A DNA stretch of 64,000 nucleotides from Palleniella muris (GCF_004792655.1 NZ_SRZC01000007.1:1-64000); one strand, 5' to 3'. Counted from the first letter of the stretch, positions 51,424 through 60,884 are shown. Numbers and translations are program-made. Notes: generated from the letters alone by a model not told the origin.

Positions 51424-52539
51424 CTATATATTAGGAAGTAATTCATCAAGTCCGGCTCCAGCAGAAGAAGTCGCTGCACTTGTAGCTACATTCAAAGTTG
51501 TCTTAACAGCCATTTGAGCTAATTTGTTATCAAGAATAGCCTTGTACCAAGTGTCCCATTGAGATTCTGCAAGGTCTTTGTTGATTGCAGCAATTGTGTC
51601 AGCCTGGATAGTAATTGCATCGTCAGGCTCAACCGCAACACACGTAAAACTGTAAGGCTGGATGTTTTTGTATTCGATTGCATCCAGTGAAAAATCCTTG
51701 ATGATGATACGAGTAACGCCAAGCAATCCGAATGTGATAAAATTCACGTTCACAATTCCATTGTATTGCATAATTTTCACAAAGCGTTTCACTGCTTCGG
51801 TCGGGTACACACCTTCATCATTTGATACAATAGAGCCACTTATGTTATATGTCAAATCACCACCAGAAACCAACTCTTTACGAGTGAAATCTCGGCCTTG
51901 TACTTGAGTCAAGATTACGTTTTTACTGCTATTCATCGACACTTTGGGAGCCAGATCGATATGAAAGACCGTCTTTGTGTCAAAAGGATCGGCCTTAGAA
52001 GACTGGAGATTGTGTTCAATCTCATTTCCAGGATTCCAAAGTTTTTCCAGCGTACTCTTCTTCTTGATTGTATAAGACTCCACGGTATTTTCATCCCAAA
52101 GCACATCATCATAATGTACCTTTTCTTGGTCATCAAAAGACAATATCAGAGCTTCGGGGACTGGAGTACCATACTTAGTCTTGGCAATAAGTTTATGCCC
52201 GCCCTCGCATACAATAAAGCCAAAGTCCTCAGTGGACTTCTTGCCATTATTGATAAGCACTTTACGATTAGCCTCTTGTTGAACACGCATTGCGTCTCTC
52301 ATCTTATCACGAGCATATCTTTCATACCTTGGAAGGAGGCTATTTAATTCTCCTTCCAAGGTTGACATGGCAAGTTGCTTGGCTATATGAACCAAAGCAC
52401 TTTTATACGCGGATCTGGAAACATATTGAATACCGCCCTGAGTTTTTTGATAGCGCCAGTTAAGGCTGCTTACTAATTCAGAGGTCGCATTTCCTGCGTT
52501 AAACACAAGGTTAGACCATACACTATTAAAGTACCCCAT
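51424..52539 (-). CDS. Tail/baseplate protein, DUF6046-like
   Basis: 371 aa. The C-terminal half, with VILTQVQGRDFTRKELVSGG, DLTYNISGSIVSNDEGVYPT, VNFITFGLLGVTRIIIKDFS and YSFTCVAVEPDD, matches the pattern of the DUF6046 family found in phages of Bacteroidales, which may link tape measure or tube to hub. The N-terminal 120 residues are helical. It begins 3 nt after the tape-measure stop and ends 4 nt before the hub start. Confidence 0.65.
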   Translation of the reverse strand: MGYFNSVWSNLVFNAGNATSELVSSLNWRYQKTQGGIQYVSRSAYKSALVHIAKQLAMSTLEGELNSLLPRYERYARDKMRDAMRVQQEANRKVLINNGKKSTEDFGFIVCEGGHKLIAKTKYGTPVPEALILSFDDQEKVHYDDVLWDENTVESYTIKKKSTLEKLWNPGNEIEHNLQSSKADPFDTKTVFHIDLAPKVSMNSSKNVILTQVQGRDFTRKELVSGGDLTYNISGSIVSNDEGVYPTEAVKRFVKIMQYNGIVNVNFITFGLLGVTRIIIKDFSLDAIEYKNIQPYSFTCVAVEPDDAITIQADTIAAINKDLAESQWDTWYKAILDNKLAQMAVKTTLNVATSAATSSAGAGLDELLPNI

Positions 52540-52542
52540 ACA

Positions 52543-55500
52543 TTATGTGTTTGAAAGGCCATTTAGCATCATTGTTCCGTCAGCGGCGGCTTCATAGAGT
52601 GCGTAGGCAACTTTTTCTTTTAATTTCTCAATTATTGCAACATTGTTTTCGTTGGTCATATCAATTGAATCCACCTTCATCAAATTCTGGATATTGATGT
52701 TGATCTGTTTCGGAATGGCACGCTCCTTCTGATGAGATTTATAGTCAGATGTCCGGGTGCCGGTACGTCCACCGTTGTTTGTACCTTCATTATGGTTATT
52801 TCCAGTAGGAGTATGCACACCAGGTGCATTAGGCTTAGCAACAGCATTACCCATCTGCTGAGGCGTAAATAAATTGTTACCGTTATTCCACGATGGCCAC
52901 CAGCTAAATGGTTGTCCATTGTTCGTATTTGTCAATGGATTCCATAACAAGCCATTAGTGGTCAAATTATTATTATCCGTCCCCCAATTGTACGGGCTGG
53001 CGCTATTATAACCCCAGCCGAAGTTAATTGGATATACAGTAGGGAATAAAGTAGGCCATTGTGAGTTGACGTTTTGAACGGTTGTCAACAACGTATTCAT
53101 ATTGTTAGACATATCCACCAATCCCTGTGAAATCTGAGCTGGTTGATTATTGTCATCGATAAGTTCCCATTGTTTAGTAGTCGCGTTCCAACGCCATTTC
53201 TGACCATTCAGTTCTTTTATTTCTCCATCATGTGAACCAGACAGTGCCTCATTAGAGCCCATAAACGATTGAGCTAATGTAAGCAATGTATTGGCGTATG
53301 TCTGGAGTGCCTGAGTGGATGGATCTGCTTCAAGCCCAAGCTTCTGGATAGATTCCAAAAGACGTTGCATCTGACCGGCAGCGGTTTGAGCCATAACTTC
53401 TGGCGTTTCACGGCCTGAAGGGTCACGCCATATACCATCGCCAGCATAGCCCATATTACGGAACCAACTGGTAACATCATTTGGATTATAGTCAGCCAAT
53501 GTCTGACCGAGAACATCATAGTCACCCCATCGCAATGCCCGAACTACATCATTTTCTGTCAAATTACCAGCGGCTAATTTCTCTTTGAAATCGGCAATAG
53601 CATTTTGAGCCTCAACCATTTGGTACATTGATTTCCAAAGAAGCTGAGCACCCATATATGACTTAGCAATGTCTTCTCCAGACCAATATTTAGCGACATC
53701 AGTATCTTCATTCCACTGATCCGGGCGAATCAGAGTTGCCCATGAAGCGGGACCGTATGTGGCGGCAAACGTATCACGCCAATTCTTCGCGTCTTCAACA
53801 GTAGCTTTTCCATAAAGAATCTGAGCCAAACGATGCTGATTCTCGTCCATAATTTTTGAACGGTACTGTCCATGTAGCAGTTCCATTGCCGCAGCCACAT
53901 CATACATAACAGCATCATTGGTGTCGGATGAACCTTTAGGGTTAGCAAACCTAATATACTTTCCATTAGCATCTTGATAATACCAATCGCCACCGTAATT
54001 ACGAACTGATAACCCAAATTCCTGACCGTACTTATTAAAGAGATCGGCTGCACGAGAAGCAGCGCCACGGCTACCCCACATAGAGTCAGCTGCATAAAAC
54101 TTCTCATACATAGTTTTATACGTTTCATTGCCAACATCTTTTGTAGTAGTCGCATTTGGTGTCTCAATGCCCAGCAACTCTTTCATCAATTCAATACGAC
54201 GCTGAATTAGGTCGTTTATATCGTAATTCTTACGCCACACAAATTCAAGATAACGCTCAGTACGAGTATTGCCATTCAATAAAGCGCCGTCAAGAAGTTG
54301 ATGGCTATTAGAGAAATCATTAACAAATCCAGAAAGAGCATTAAGGTTCTGATTGAAACTGGCTAAAGATGCACCTAATCCACCAAGAGCCAAACCTGCG
54401 GCGGCTATCCACCCAATAGGGCCTCCAACCATTGCAGCCATTCCTGCCGCAGCAAAGAGTCCTCCAGAAGCAACATCCCAGCCATTTGCATTTTCTTTGG
54501 TCATCTGGTGCATACCCAGCATCATACCGGCGGCACCTACGCCCATTTTGCCAAACCCTTTAAGACCATTCCTTATTTGCATGTTCCGAACACGCTTATT
54601 GAATGTCTTTTGATTCTGCTTATATCGCTTTAGCGCGGCTGCATCTTCTGCTTGGCGAGCCTGATACACTCCAGAGTTCCATGCAGCTACTTCTGCCTCT
54701 CTGCCAAGATTATCTATTCTATTAAGATAATAACCACTGGTTGAAGCATGAGGTCTGGATAAATTCAATCCCTTAGACGCTTTTATATATTGCTTATAAG
54801 ACAATGGCGCAAACCCTGCCATACCCGCAGCAAATCCAAATGGAGACATTGGAGCAGAACCTGCCGCAGCACCAGCTCCATAAGGCATCACAGCAGTTGC
54901 AACGGTTGCTGCCCTGCCAAGTTTGGTAAAGGAACCTGCTAAGCCAACCATTACAGCTCCAACCTTCCTCAACCCTAAAAGCCCAAGAAATACACTTCTA
55001 AGAGCCGTTACAGCTTTGACGACGGGCCAAATCATCAACTGAAACTTAGCCCATGTCTTGACGAGACCACCAAATTTATCAAAGAACCAAACAAACCATT
55101 TAGAAGCATCTATCAAAATCTGAATAAACTCCATCAGACTATTAGCCACTTCCTTAAACACCTTCTGTGCATCAGGGTTCTTGTTCGGATCCATCCAATT
55201 GATTGCCATCTTCATCCAACCACGCAAAGCCCCCTGCACTCCATTAAATGCAGTTACACCCTGATCTGTGAACACTGAAACAAGCTGTGCCCATAGACCT
55301 TGGAATGTATTTTGTTTTTCTTCTGCCAAACGGCGGGTCATACCTCCGGCTAAGAAGTTTTCCAGATAGACTTTTTCCCATTTATCTGCATGGGTTGCGA
55401 GAGCTACTGCTCCAGAAGCCGCTGTCTTATGGAATATACGATAATAGGCATCAACATCCAGATTCTTATCGTGAAGTTCTTGGAATATCTGAAGTATATC

Positions 55501-56697
55501 TTTTCTTTGTCCGTTCTTGTCTGTAAGGCTTATTCCTATATCCTCCCAACCGGCTCGTTGTTTTTTAGTTGGATTCGCAAGGTTGGCCATAATAGTACGC
55601 ATTGTAGTACCAGCCTGAGAGCCCTTAATGCCGGCATCGCCCAATACGCCAATAGCAGCTGTGGCTTCTTCAAATGAAACCTCACCAGCAGACAGCAGTG
55701 AAGCAGCATATTTATAAGCTTCTGCAATTTCTGTCAATGTCGTGTTTGACATGGTGAATGTATTGGTCATAATATCCGCAGCATTACGCATCTTATTTGG
55801 CTCAATGTTGTAAGCGGTCATAATGTTTGTGACCAAATCAGCAGTTTTACCAAGCTCGGTGTCGCCAACCAGCGCAATGTCTGCAATAGGACTAATTGCT
55901 TGCTGGATGGCATTTACATTAAAGCCGGCCATTGCCAGGAACTTAGCTGCATCGGCAACTTCCGTTACCTTGAACTTAGTCTTCATACCGACATTGCGGA
56001 CTACCTGAGTCATTTGTGCAAATCTGCCGGCAAAATTTTCAGCGGTGTCGTGAGATTTCAAAATGTTCTCAACGGTTTTCATCGCATTGTCATACTCTGC
56101 GGCCTGATTAACGACTTCGGAAACCAGCATACCGGCTCCAGCAATACCATAAGCAATGCCCATACCCTTGAGCATATCAATAGCCATACCGCCATTATTA
56201 GGAAGCGGAGTAGGACCCCAAAGCTTATATCCAAGATTAGTTGGGTGTCGCATTACTGAGGTTGCATAACGCCTTGTAGCTGCTGTGGTCGTACTGGATG
56301 AGCGTGAAGGCGCTGTCCTTGTACGCGAACTGGAACCGCCAATAGGTGCGGCGGTAGCGGCAGTACGAGATGCTGTTTTTTTCTTATTGCCAACACCTCC
56401 TAAAGTCACACCCATTGCATTAAGCTGTTGCACTTCGACTTTAGCCATTTGCAAAGCGCGAATCAGCTTGCCAATCTTCTGAGTAGCTGGACGAGTATCA
56501 ATCTTAACCGAGTATTTACCCCGATTAAGCGCACTCATAGTCTCCACGAGACCACGGACTTTACGCTGTAAATCCGTTATTGGTTTCGTAGCCTTATCCA
56601 TTGATGCAACGGCCCGCTTAAACGAATTGATTGCGGATTGAGCGTTGGCTGCATCAACATTTACAATATAATTGACTTGATATGTTTGTCCGGTCAT
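52543..56697 (-). CDS. Tail tape measure protein (TP901 family)
   Basis: 1384 aa, the longest ORF of the tail cluster. The conserved TP901 core (FAGRFAQMTQVVRNVGMKTK, KFLAMAGFNVNAIQQAISPI, then AEAYKYAASLLSAGEVSFEEA) lies at about 210-400; an LFDPNKNPDAQK-like region and hydrophobic segments (AAAGMAAMVGGPIGWIAAAG) at about 750-790 are the membrane-interacting part; a Gly/Asn/Trp-rich zone at about 1210-1310 (NNGNNLFTPQQMGNAVAKPN) precedes a short charged tail. Length suggests a tail of roughly 200 nm by the usual 1.5 angstrom per residue, an estimate only. Own phage-type promoter at 56718. Confidence 0.92.
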   Translation of the reverse strand: MTGQTYQVNYIVNVDAANAQSAINSFKRAVASMDKATKPITDLQRKVRGLVETMSALNRGKYSVKIDTRPATQKIGKLIRALQMAKVEVQQLNAMGVTLGGVGNKKKTASRTAATAAPIGGSSSRTRTAPSRSSSTTTAATRRYATSVMRHPTNLGYKLWGPTPLPNNGGMAIDMLKGMGIAYGIAGAGMLVSEVVNQAAEYDNAMKTVENILKSHDTAENFAGRFAQMTQVVRNVGMKTKFKVTEVADAAKFLAMAGFNVNAIQQAISPIADIALVGDTELGKTADLVTNIMTAYNIEPNKMRNAADIMTNTFTMSNTTLTEIAEAYKYAASLLSAGEVSFEEATAAIGVLGDAGIKGSQAGTTMRTIMANLANPTKKQRAGWEDIGISLTDKNGQRKDILQIFQELHDKNLDVDAYYRIFHKTAASGAVALATHADKWEKVYLENFLAGGMTRRLAEEKQNTFQGLWAQLVSVFTDQGVTAFNGVQGALRGWMKMAINWMDPNKNPDAQKVFKEVANSLMEFIQILIDASKWFVWFFDKFGGLVKTWAKFQLMIWPVVKAVTALRSVFLGLLGLRKVGAVMVGLAGSFTKLGRAATVATAVMPYGAGAAAGSAPMSPFGFAAGMAGFAPLSYKQYIKASKGLNLSRPHASTSGYYLNRIDNLGREAEVAAWNSGVYQARQAEDAAALKRYKQNQKTFNKRVRNMQIRNGLKGFGKMGVGAAGMMLGMHQMTKENANGWDVASGGLFAAAGMAAMVGGPIGWIAAAGLALGGLGASLASFNQNLNALSGFVNDFSNSHQLLDGALLNGNTRTERYLEFVWRKNYDINDLIQRRIELMKELLGIETPNATTTKDVGNETYKTMYEKFYAADSMWGSRGAASRAADLFNKYGQEFGLSVRNYGGDWYYQDANGKYIRFANPKGSSDTNDAVMYDVAAAMELLHGQYRSKIMDENQHRLAQILYGKATVEDAKNWRDTFAATYGPASWATLIRPDQWNEDTDVAKYWSGEDIAKSYMGAQLLWKSMYQMVEAQNAIADFKEKLAAGNLTENDVVRALRWGDYDVLGQTLADYNPNDVTSWFRNMGYAGDGIWRDPSGRETPEVMAQTAAGQMQRLLESIQKLGLEADPSTQALQTYANTLLTLAQSFMGSNEALSGSHDGEIKELNGQKWRWNATTKQWELIDDNNQPAQISQGLVDMSNNMNTLLTTVQNVNSQWPTLFPTVYPINFGWGYNSASPYNWGTDNNNLTTNGLLWNPLTNTNNGQPFSWWPSWNNGNNLFTPQQMGNAVAKPNAPGVHTPTGNNHNEGTNNGGRTGTRTSDYKSHQKERAIPKQININIQNLMKVDSIDMTNENNVAIIEKLKEKVAYALYEAAADGTMMLNGLSNT

Positions 56698-56717
56698 AAT
56701 CGAATCAGTCTTTTACA

Positions 56718-56747
56718 AAGAATAGAGATAGGAGATGAGGCATGGGG
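56718..56747 (-). promoter_or_regulatory. Phage-type promoter candidate (tape measure)
   Basis: On the minus strand CCCC, then CTATTCTT 22 nt after the first base, then TGTAAAAG. CTATTCTT ends exactly 20 nt before the tape-measure start. It lies just downstream of the terminator hairpin at 56757-56785. Confidence 0.55.
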
Positions 56748-56756
56748 AAAAGATTA

Positions 56757-56785
56757 GCCCCGTTACACGATATTTGTAACGGGGC
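56757..56785 (-). terminator. Rho-independent terminator after the chaperone genes
   Basis: A perfect 10-bp stem, GCCCCGTTAC (56757-56766) with GTAACGGGGC (56776-56785), 9-nt loop; on the minus strand it is followed by TAATCTTTTCC. It lies 19 nt after the stop of the frameshift extension and before the tape-measure promoter. Confidence 0.75.
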
Positions 56786-56804
56786 CTTTCAACGAGTTAT
56801 CGAA

Positions 56805-56998
56805 TTACAATCCTAAAGCATTTGCGTGTCTGGTGATGACCATTTGACTGTGCATCCACTCCGCATCGCACACCAGCCTGGCAAAATCTTCTTCATCAAG
56901 GTCATCGATATTAACACCTGGAAAATAATGTCGCAAAAGAATTATCTTTTGACGGAAATAGTCATCCTCTCTTACTTCCCAGGTTTCGATAAATTTAT
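56805..56998 (-). CDS. -1 frameshift extension of the tail assembly chaperone
   Basis: An open frame of 63 codons, ending at TAA 56805-56807, that has no start codon of its own at a sensible place. It is entered from the 131-aa gene by slipping back one base on AAATTTA: AAA-TTT-ATC-GAA and on, giving KFIETWEVREDD, then KIILLRHYFPGVNIDDLDEE and a FARLVCDAEWMHSQ end. The resulting fusion (about 187 aa) is the counterpart of the lambda gpGT / P2-type long chaperone, which helps assemble the tail around the tape measure. The short and long forms are made at a set ratio. Confidence 0.75.
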
Positions 56999-57367
56999 GA
57001 CACGACCGCCGCGCATCTGAATGATGTTGTTCAGCTGTCCCATAAGACCGAAGAGGAACAGAGAGTCGTCATCAATGAGTTCCTTGTCGCCATCCAAGAA
57101 GCAGTCACGCGCAAGCTGACGCATAGCCGAAGCCTGATCTTTCTGTGCGAAAGTCATGTACTTGGAGAACGTGATGAACGAAGGCTGGCAGAAGTAGCCG
57201 ATATAGACGTCCTTTTCATCGTCCGGATCACCGTCCACCATAAGCGGAAAAATCTTTGCTTTGGGGTTGTTTGCTTTCAGGTCTGCAACCTTCTTTTCAA
57301 CGGCTGCACGGAGCTTGGGATCGAGTTCTTCGATGGTCTGAAGCTCAAGAGTTTCTTTTTCTTCCAT
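56972..57367 (-). CDS. Tail assembly chaperone (short form)
   Basis: 131 aa, acidic and helical at the start (ETLELQTIEELDPKLRAAVE), then CQPSFITFSKYMTFAQKDQA, QLARDCFLDGDKELIDDDSL and LMGQLNNIIQMRGG. It lies between the tail tube and the tape measure, where tail assembly chaperones sit. The slippery heptamer near its 3' end and an in-phase open extension in the -1 frame support this role strongly. It has its own upstream phage-type promoter and follows a terminator. Confidence 0.75.
   Translation of the reverse strand: MEEKETLELQTIEELDPKLRAAVEKKVADLKANNPKAKIFPLMVDGDPDDEKDVYIGYFCQPSFITFSKYMTFAQKDQASAMRQLARDCFLDGDKELIDDDSLFLFGLMGQLNNIIQMRGGRVINLSKPGK
56990..56996 (-). promoter_or_regulatory. 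Slippery heptamer A-AAT-TTA for -1 frameshifting
   Basis: On the minus strand the bases read A AAT TTA in the frame of the short chaperone, the X XXY YYZ form used for -1 shifts (the same heptamer is used by Rous sarcoma virus). It lies six codons before the short-form stop. No G-rich pseudoknot was searched for. Confidence 0.75.
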
Positions 57368-57400
57368 GATTCGTTTATAAATTAAAGTTGATACTCAATA

Positions 57401-57430
57401 TAGAATAGGGCGTCACTTATTCAAAGGAGT
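57401..57430 (-). promoter_or_regulatory. Phage-type promoter candidate (tail chaperone)
   Basis: On the minus strand ACTCC, then CTATTCTA 22 nt after the first base. It ends 33 nt before the chaperone start, longer than the other sites. Upstream part ACTCCTTTGAA is nearly the same as ACTCCTTGAA at 3813-3822. Confidence 0.5.
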
Positions 57431-57447
57431 GAAAATCTTCAAGAAAA

Positions 57448-57479
57448 ATGCGGCACCAGAATCATTACTGGTGCCGCAT
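57448..57479 (-). terminator. Rho-independent terminator after the tail tube gene
   Basis: A perfect 12-bp stem (ATGCGGCACCAG with CTGGTGCCGCAT, 57448-57459 and 57468-57479) and 8-nt loop, followed on the minus strand by TTTTTCTT. It lies 32 nt after the tube gene stop. Confidence 0.88.
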
Positions 57480-57511
57480 CCGTTCACTCTAATAAATCCT
57501 ATGGAAGAAAA

Positions 57512-57961
57512 TTATTTAGTGCTCAGTTCAATCTTGAAGGGGTTAAGCTCGAACTCTTTAGTGATGTTGGTGTCATCCTGTGATACCTCCATGCCATCCT
57601 CGTTGAAAAGACAGCCCTTCAGAGTCACAGTCTCCGTAGAGAAATCCTGAGAATTGAACTCGTTTGCGAAAGACAACACAAGATCAAATTCGCCCAGAGC
57701 CATCAAAGAGCCTTTGAGTGCTCGCAGCTGAACCTGAGTATTGTAGTCCATCGTAATCTGAGCGGTGTACTCAGTGTTACCAAAACCACGATTTACCGGC
57801 TCACCTCCAAGACCATAATTGGTCTCAACCTTCTTCTTTTTGTTCCACTTGATAGCGGTCACACCCTGAAGGATGATTGGATTAGGGTTTGCTGACCCCG
57901 TAAGTGCCAAGGATGTCAGCTGAACCATTGCCCACGAATAGGCTACGTTATTGATAATCAT
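57512..57961 (-). CDS. Tail tube protein
   Basis: 149 aa, about the usual size for the P2 FII/Mu type tube protein. MIINNVAYSWAMVQLTSLAL, then NPNPIILQGVTAIKWNKKKK, FGNTEYTAQITMDYNTQVQL and YDLVLSFANEF-like text. The beta pattern with a central YTAQITMDY and LRALKGSLMAL helix is what tube proteins show. It follows the sheath gene by 18 nt, the standard order sheath-tube, and is closed by a strong terminator, which fits a product needed in large amounts. Confidence 0.8.
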   Translation of the reverse strand: MIINNVAYSWAMVQLTSLALTGSANPNPIILQGVTAIKWNKKKKVETNYGLGGEPVNRGFGNTEYTAQITMDYNTQVQLRALKGSLMALGEFDLVLSFANEFNSQDFSTETVTLKGCLFNEDGMEVSQDDTNITKEFELNPFKIELSTK

Positions 57962-57979
57962 TGTCGTATGTAATTTTTA

Positions 57980-59314
57980 TTACTGCTGACTAACGTAAAG
58001 ACCTTCCGTAACCTCGATAGACTCTGCACAGCCCATCGGCACGATACCATACGAGAGGGTCAGCTTTTTGGTGACAAGAATATTCTGTTCAGCAGGAACG
58101 GTTACGAAAGCAGTTCCACTGATTTCCTCTGCACTCTCCATCTCATTCAGAATGTCTTTGAGAAGGTTCTCGAAAACAGTAACCTGAGCGGAAGACAGAT
58201 TGCCATTAGAGGGGTCAACTTTGATAGGTGAGTTCACGTAAGGCAGCAAGGCGATACGAATAAGGCGACGAGATTTGTTGATAGTTCTGTTACGTGAAAT
58301 GGTACAGAAATCACCAGCAGAACAAGTGTGGTCGTTAGCAAAGTATGTGTGTCCTTCCAGCCCCTCGAAAGAGCGTACAAACACATAACCAGCCTCTTCC
58401 AGTGCATTGAGCTGAGACTTGCTCAGTGCCGAATAACTCAAGCCATTGGTGATGAGTCCATCAACAACAGTGGAGTCGCCAAATCCCATTTCGATTGCCG
58501 GAACATAGTTTACAAGGTCAAACTGACGAACCCAGCCGATAGACTCACCAACGCCAGCCTGAGTCAGAGTACCCAACGCAAGTCCTATAACGCCGACAGG
58601 AGTCGTAGATTCAAGCGATGCTTGCATACGGCGAACATCTTCTTCCATTGACTGAGATAAAAGCACAGTCACGTAACGAGCGTCAACTACACAAGAAGGA
58701 ATCTGACTGACAGCAATCTTATTGGAAGTGGTAGTGCCAATCTTGACCTTTGATGTGTTTGCGCAAAGCAAAATTGAAGCAGGGGCGAAATACTCATCAG
58801 CAAGCTCAACAGCTACACGGTTGATGTCGGCCACAAGACCGATAGAGTAAGCGTTTGCACTCTCATCAGGCTTAGTCCAAAGCTGTTGCTCTGTCCATAC
58901 GCCAATCTGGAAGATTGCACCACTGGCTGCACGCTGCATCTCAATGATGGCGTTCCAGTCATTAGAACAATCTGCAAACATCACGAACAGACGACCGCTT
59001 CCACCGGCCATGTTGAAGAACTGGCGAATATGATAGTAAGGAATACCTGCCAATACATCGGTGCTGGCATTGGTTTCGCTATCAACTTCTCCAGTATAAG
59101 CGGTAATACCAGCCTCTATTGCATCATTAAGGCTGTTCAACTCTATCACCTTGTCCTTCCAAGTATCTGCGATGTTTGCCCCACCGCCGGTAGTCCAAAA
59201 GTTAGTCTGACCAGAGATGTCAAAAATGAGACCACACACATTTTCAATGGTGTTGGAGCGCAATACCGGAATATTGCCGTCCGTGTCTCTCATAAAAACA
59301 TTTCCTAATGCCAT
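57980..59314 (-). CDS. Tail sheath protein (DUF2586-like)
   Basis: 444 aa. NIPVLRSNTIENVCGLIFDI, YYHIRQFFNMAGGSGRLFVM and MSEDVRRMQASLES-like text, then HTYFANDHTCSAGDFCTISR (the GxxxTxDxxxxSGDF type motif in DUF2586) and the C-terminal domain KSRRLIRIALLPYVNSPIKV with SSAQVTVFENLLKDILNEME. These features identify the contractile sheath, and so a myovirus. It follows the acidic 113-aa gene and precedes the tube gene. Confidence 0.85.
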   Translation of the reverse strand: MALGNVFMRDTDGNIPVLRSNTIENVCGLIFDISGQTNFWTTGGGANIADTWKDKVIELNSLNDAIEAGITAYTGEVDSETNASTDVLAGIPYYHIRQFFNMAGGSGRLFVMFADCSNDWNAIIEMQRAASGAIFQIGVWTEQQLWTKPDESANAYSIGLVADINRVAVELADEYFAPASILLCANTSKVKIGTTTSNKIAVSQIPSCVVDARYVTVLLSQSMEEDVRRMQASLESTTPVGVIGLALGTLTQAGVGESIGWVRQFDLVNYVPAIEMGFGDSTVVDGLITNGLSYSALSKSQLNALEEAGYVFVRSFEGLEGHTYFANDHTCSAGDFCTISRNRTINKSRRLIRIALLPYVNSPIKVDPSNGNLSSAQVTVFENLLKDILNEMESAEEISGTAFVTVPAEQNILVTKKLTLSYGIVPMGCAESIEVTEGLYVSQQ

Positions 59315-59326
59315 TGTATGATAGTT

Positions 59327-59668
59327 TTATTGTTTGCAAAATGGATTTTGGTAGAGGACTGCATCCTTCAGGAAAACTTTCGGAGTATCTGCTGAAAATA
59401 CACCGCCCAGTTTGTCAAAATACACCGCCTTCTCTTCTGTATGATTCTTCAGATAGGCGAGCACGTATTCGGGAATATCGTCCTGTGATTTAGCACTGGC
59501 TTCATCTTTCTCTTCCTTAGCAGAATCTTCAACTTTTGTAGCCTCTGTTTCAGGCTCAACAACTTCAGTCTTTTCGACCTCTGTATTTTCTTTGGTGGCC
59601 TCGACTTCTTGTGCAATTGCCTGTTCAGCAACAGGTGCATTGTCTTCGGCCTTCTTTATTTTAGCCAT
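59327..59668 (-). CDS. Small acidic head- or tail-associated protein
   Basis: 113 aa. Residues 10-60 are very acidic and low-complexity (EVEATKENTEVEKTEVVEPE). The C-terminal 50 residues (EYVLAYLKNHTEEKAVYFDK, GGVFSADTPKVFLKDAVLYQ) form a compact domain ending NPFCKQ, a pattern I have seen in proteins between capsid and tail genes of Bacteroidales phages. A decoration or head-completion role is possible; nothing shows it directly. Confidence 0.6.
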   Translation of the reverse strand: MAKIKKAEDNAPVAEQAIAQEVEATKENTEVEKTEVVEPETEATKVEDSAKEEKDEASAKSQDDIPEYVLAYLKNHTEEKAVYFDKLGGVFSADTPKVFLKDAVLYQNPFCKQ

Positions 59669-59696
59669 AAGATTATTTTATTGAATTACAATTAAA

Positions 59697-59731
59697 AAGA
59701 GGAATGGAGTTTCGGTATCTCCACTCCTCTT
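59697..59731 (-). terminator. Terminator after the major capsid gene (bidirectional type)
   Basis: On the minus strand AAGAGGAGTGGAG (59719-59731) pairs with CTCCATTCCTCTT (59697-59709), one mismatch, followed by TTTTAATTG. The plus strand also has TTTT on the other side. It lies 38 nt after the capsid gene stop and limits read-through into the acidic gene. Confidence 0.75.
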
Positions 59732-59768
59732 TTGATGATACAATTACACTTCGTGATTCAGCATCTCT

Positions 59769-60866
59769 TTAACCGCCTGTAGTTGTCCCGTTCTTGTACG
59801 GAGTCCAAACGATAATCTCGCCCGGACGAACAAGGTTGACGTCCATCTTGAGACGCATCTGGAAGAAGTACATCTCAGAGTTAGCCTGAAGGCGTTCAAC
59901 CTTCACGGACTCTTCATCAGTACTGTAGTCGATGGCCATCCAAAGACAAGAATCCTGGTCGGTAGAGAACTTACCGAAGAAGATGGTTGATTCCGGAATA
60001 CCGTCAATGACAACGATTTCCTTACCCTTGAAGGTACGCTTGTTGACGTCGGGGTTCTCTACATACTTGTAATCCTTCTGAGTGGTAAGGTACTGGTCGT
60101 ACAGATCCCAAGTGTCCCAGCCCATGACGAACTTGAGCTTCTTGGACTTACGAATATTGGAAGGAGTCTTCTTCCAAATCGCATAAAGAGCATCTTCTAC
60201 GTCTTTACCAGTGCTGAAGGCAGTAGAACCAGCCAATACGACCTTACCGGAAGCCAGTTCGTTCTTGTCTGCATCAGTAGGAGCGGTTGCAGCCTGAGCT
60301 TTGAGGTTGGCGAGTATGCGAGCAAGTGCGCCGTCAAAGTACTTCATCGGTCCAGCAGCAGAAGCACCACCGAGGGTGGTAGCCCCAGCAGGAGCTGTGA
60401 TATTCGCGTCTATGCCACCTTTTTTGCCACACCAAATACAATCATTGATGTACTGGTCTTTCTTGTCAAGCAACAGACGAAGCATCGTCTTCTGGACAGC
60501 AGGGTCAAGTTCGCGGAAAACGAGAGGTCCTTCAGGCTGAGCAAAGCGCCAATACTCTTCAAAATCGCGAGGATTGAACTCAAGGTAAACCATGAAGTCC
60601 TGCGGATCAAGGTAACGCTCAGACAGTTTATACTGATTGAAGCCGGTTGTATCATTCGCAGCACCTTCTGTAGAAGTAGGCGTAGGCTTGTTGTCCTGAA
60701 TGATGGAGCCCAACTGAATGTGAGGCAAAACGTAGCGTTTCTGAATACCGGGCTTCACATGAATAAGACCGGCCTCATAGGTCTCATTCCCCTTCGCGGT
60801 GTAAACAAGGAGGTCTTCAAGTACCTCGCCCGCATAAGTGTTACCGGCAAAATTGATTGTAGCCAT
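59769..60866 (-). CDS. Major capsid protein
   Basis: 365 aa. NTYAGEVLEDLLVYTAKGNE, HVKPGIQKRYVLPHIQLGSI, RYLDPQDFMVYLEFNPRDFE, and later KLKFVMGWDTWDLYDQYLTT, VIDGIPESTIFFGKFSTDQD. The order (early conserved FNPRDFEEYW, middle insertion and late ESVKVERLQANSEMYFFQMR) agrees with HK97-fold capsids. It is placed after the protease/scaffold and before a strong terminator, as expected for the most abundant protein. No delta domain, because scaffold is separate at the C-end of the protease. Confidence 0.87.
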   Translation of the reverse strand: MATINFAGNTYAGEVLEDLLVYTAKGNETYEAGLIHVKPGIQKRYVLPHIQLGSIIQDNKPTPTSTEGAANDTTGFNQYKLSERYLDPQDFMVYLEFNPRDFEEYWRFAQPEGPLVFRELDPAVQKTMLRLLLDKKDQYINDCIWCGKKGGIDANITAPAGATTLGGASAAGPMKYFDGALARILANLKAQAATAPTDADKNELASGKVVLAGSTAFSTGKDVEDALYAIWKKTPSNIRKSKKLKFVMGWDTWDLYDQYLTTQKDYKYVENPDVNKRTFKGKEIVVIDGIPESTIFFGKFSTDQDSCLWMAIDYSTDEESVKVERLQANSEMYFFQMRLKMDVNLVRPGEIIVWTPYKNGTTTGG

Positions 60867-60884
60867 TGTTATAACGTAAGGAGA

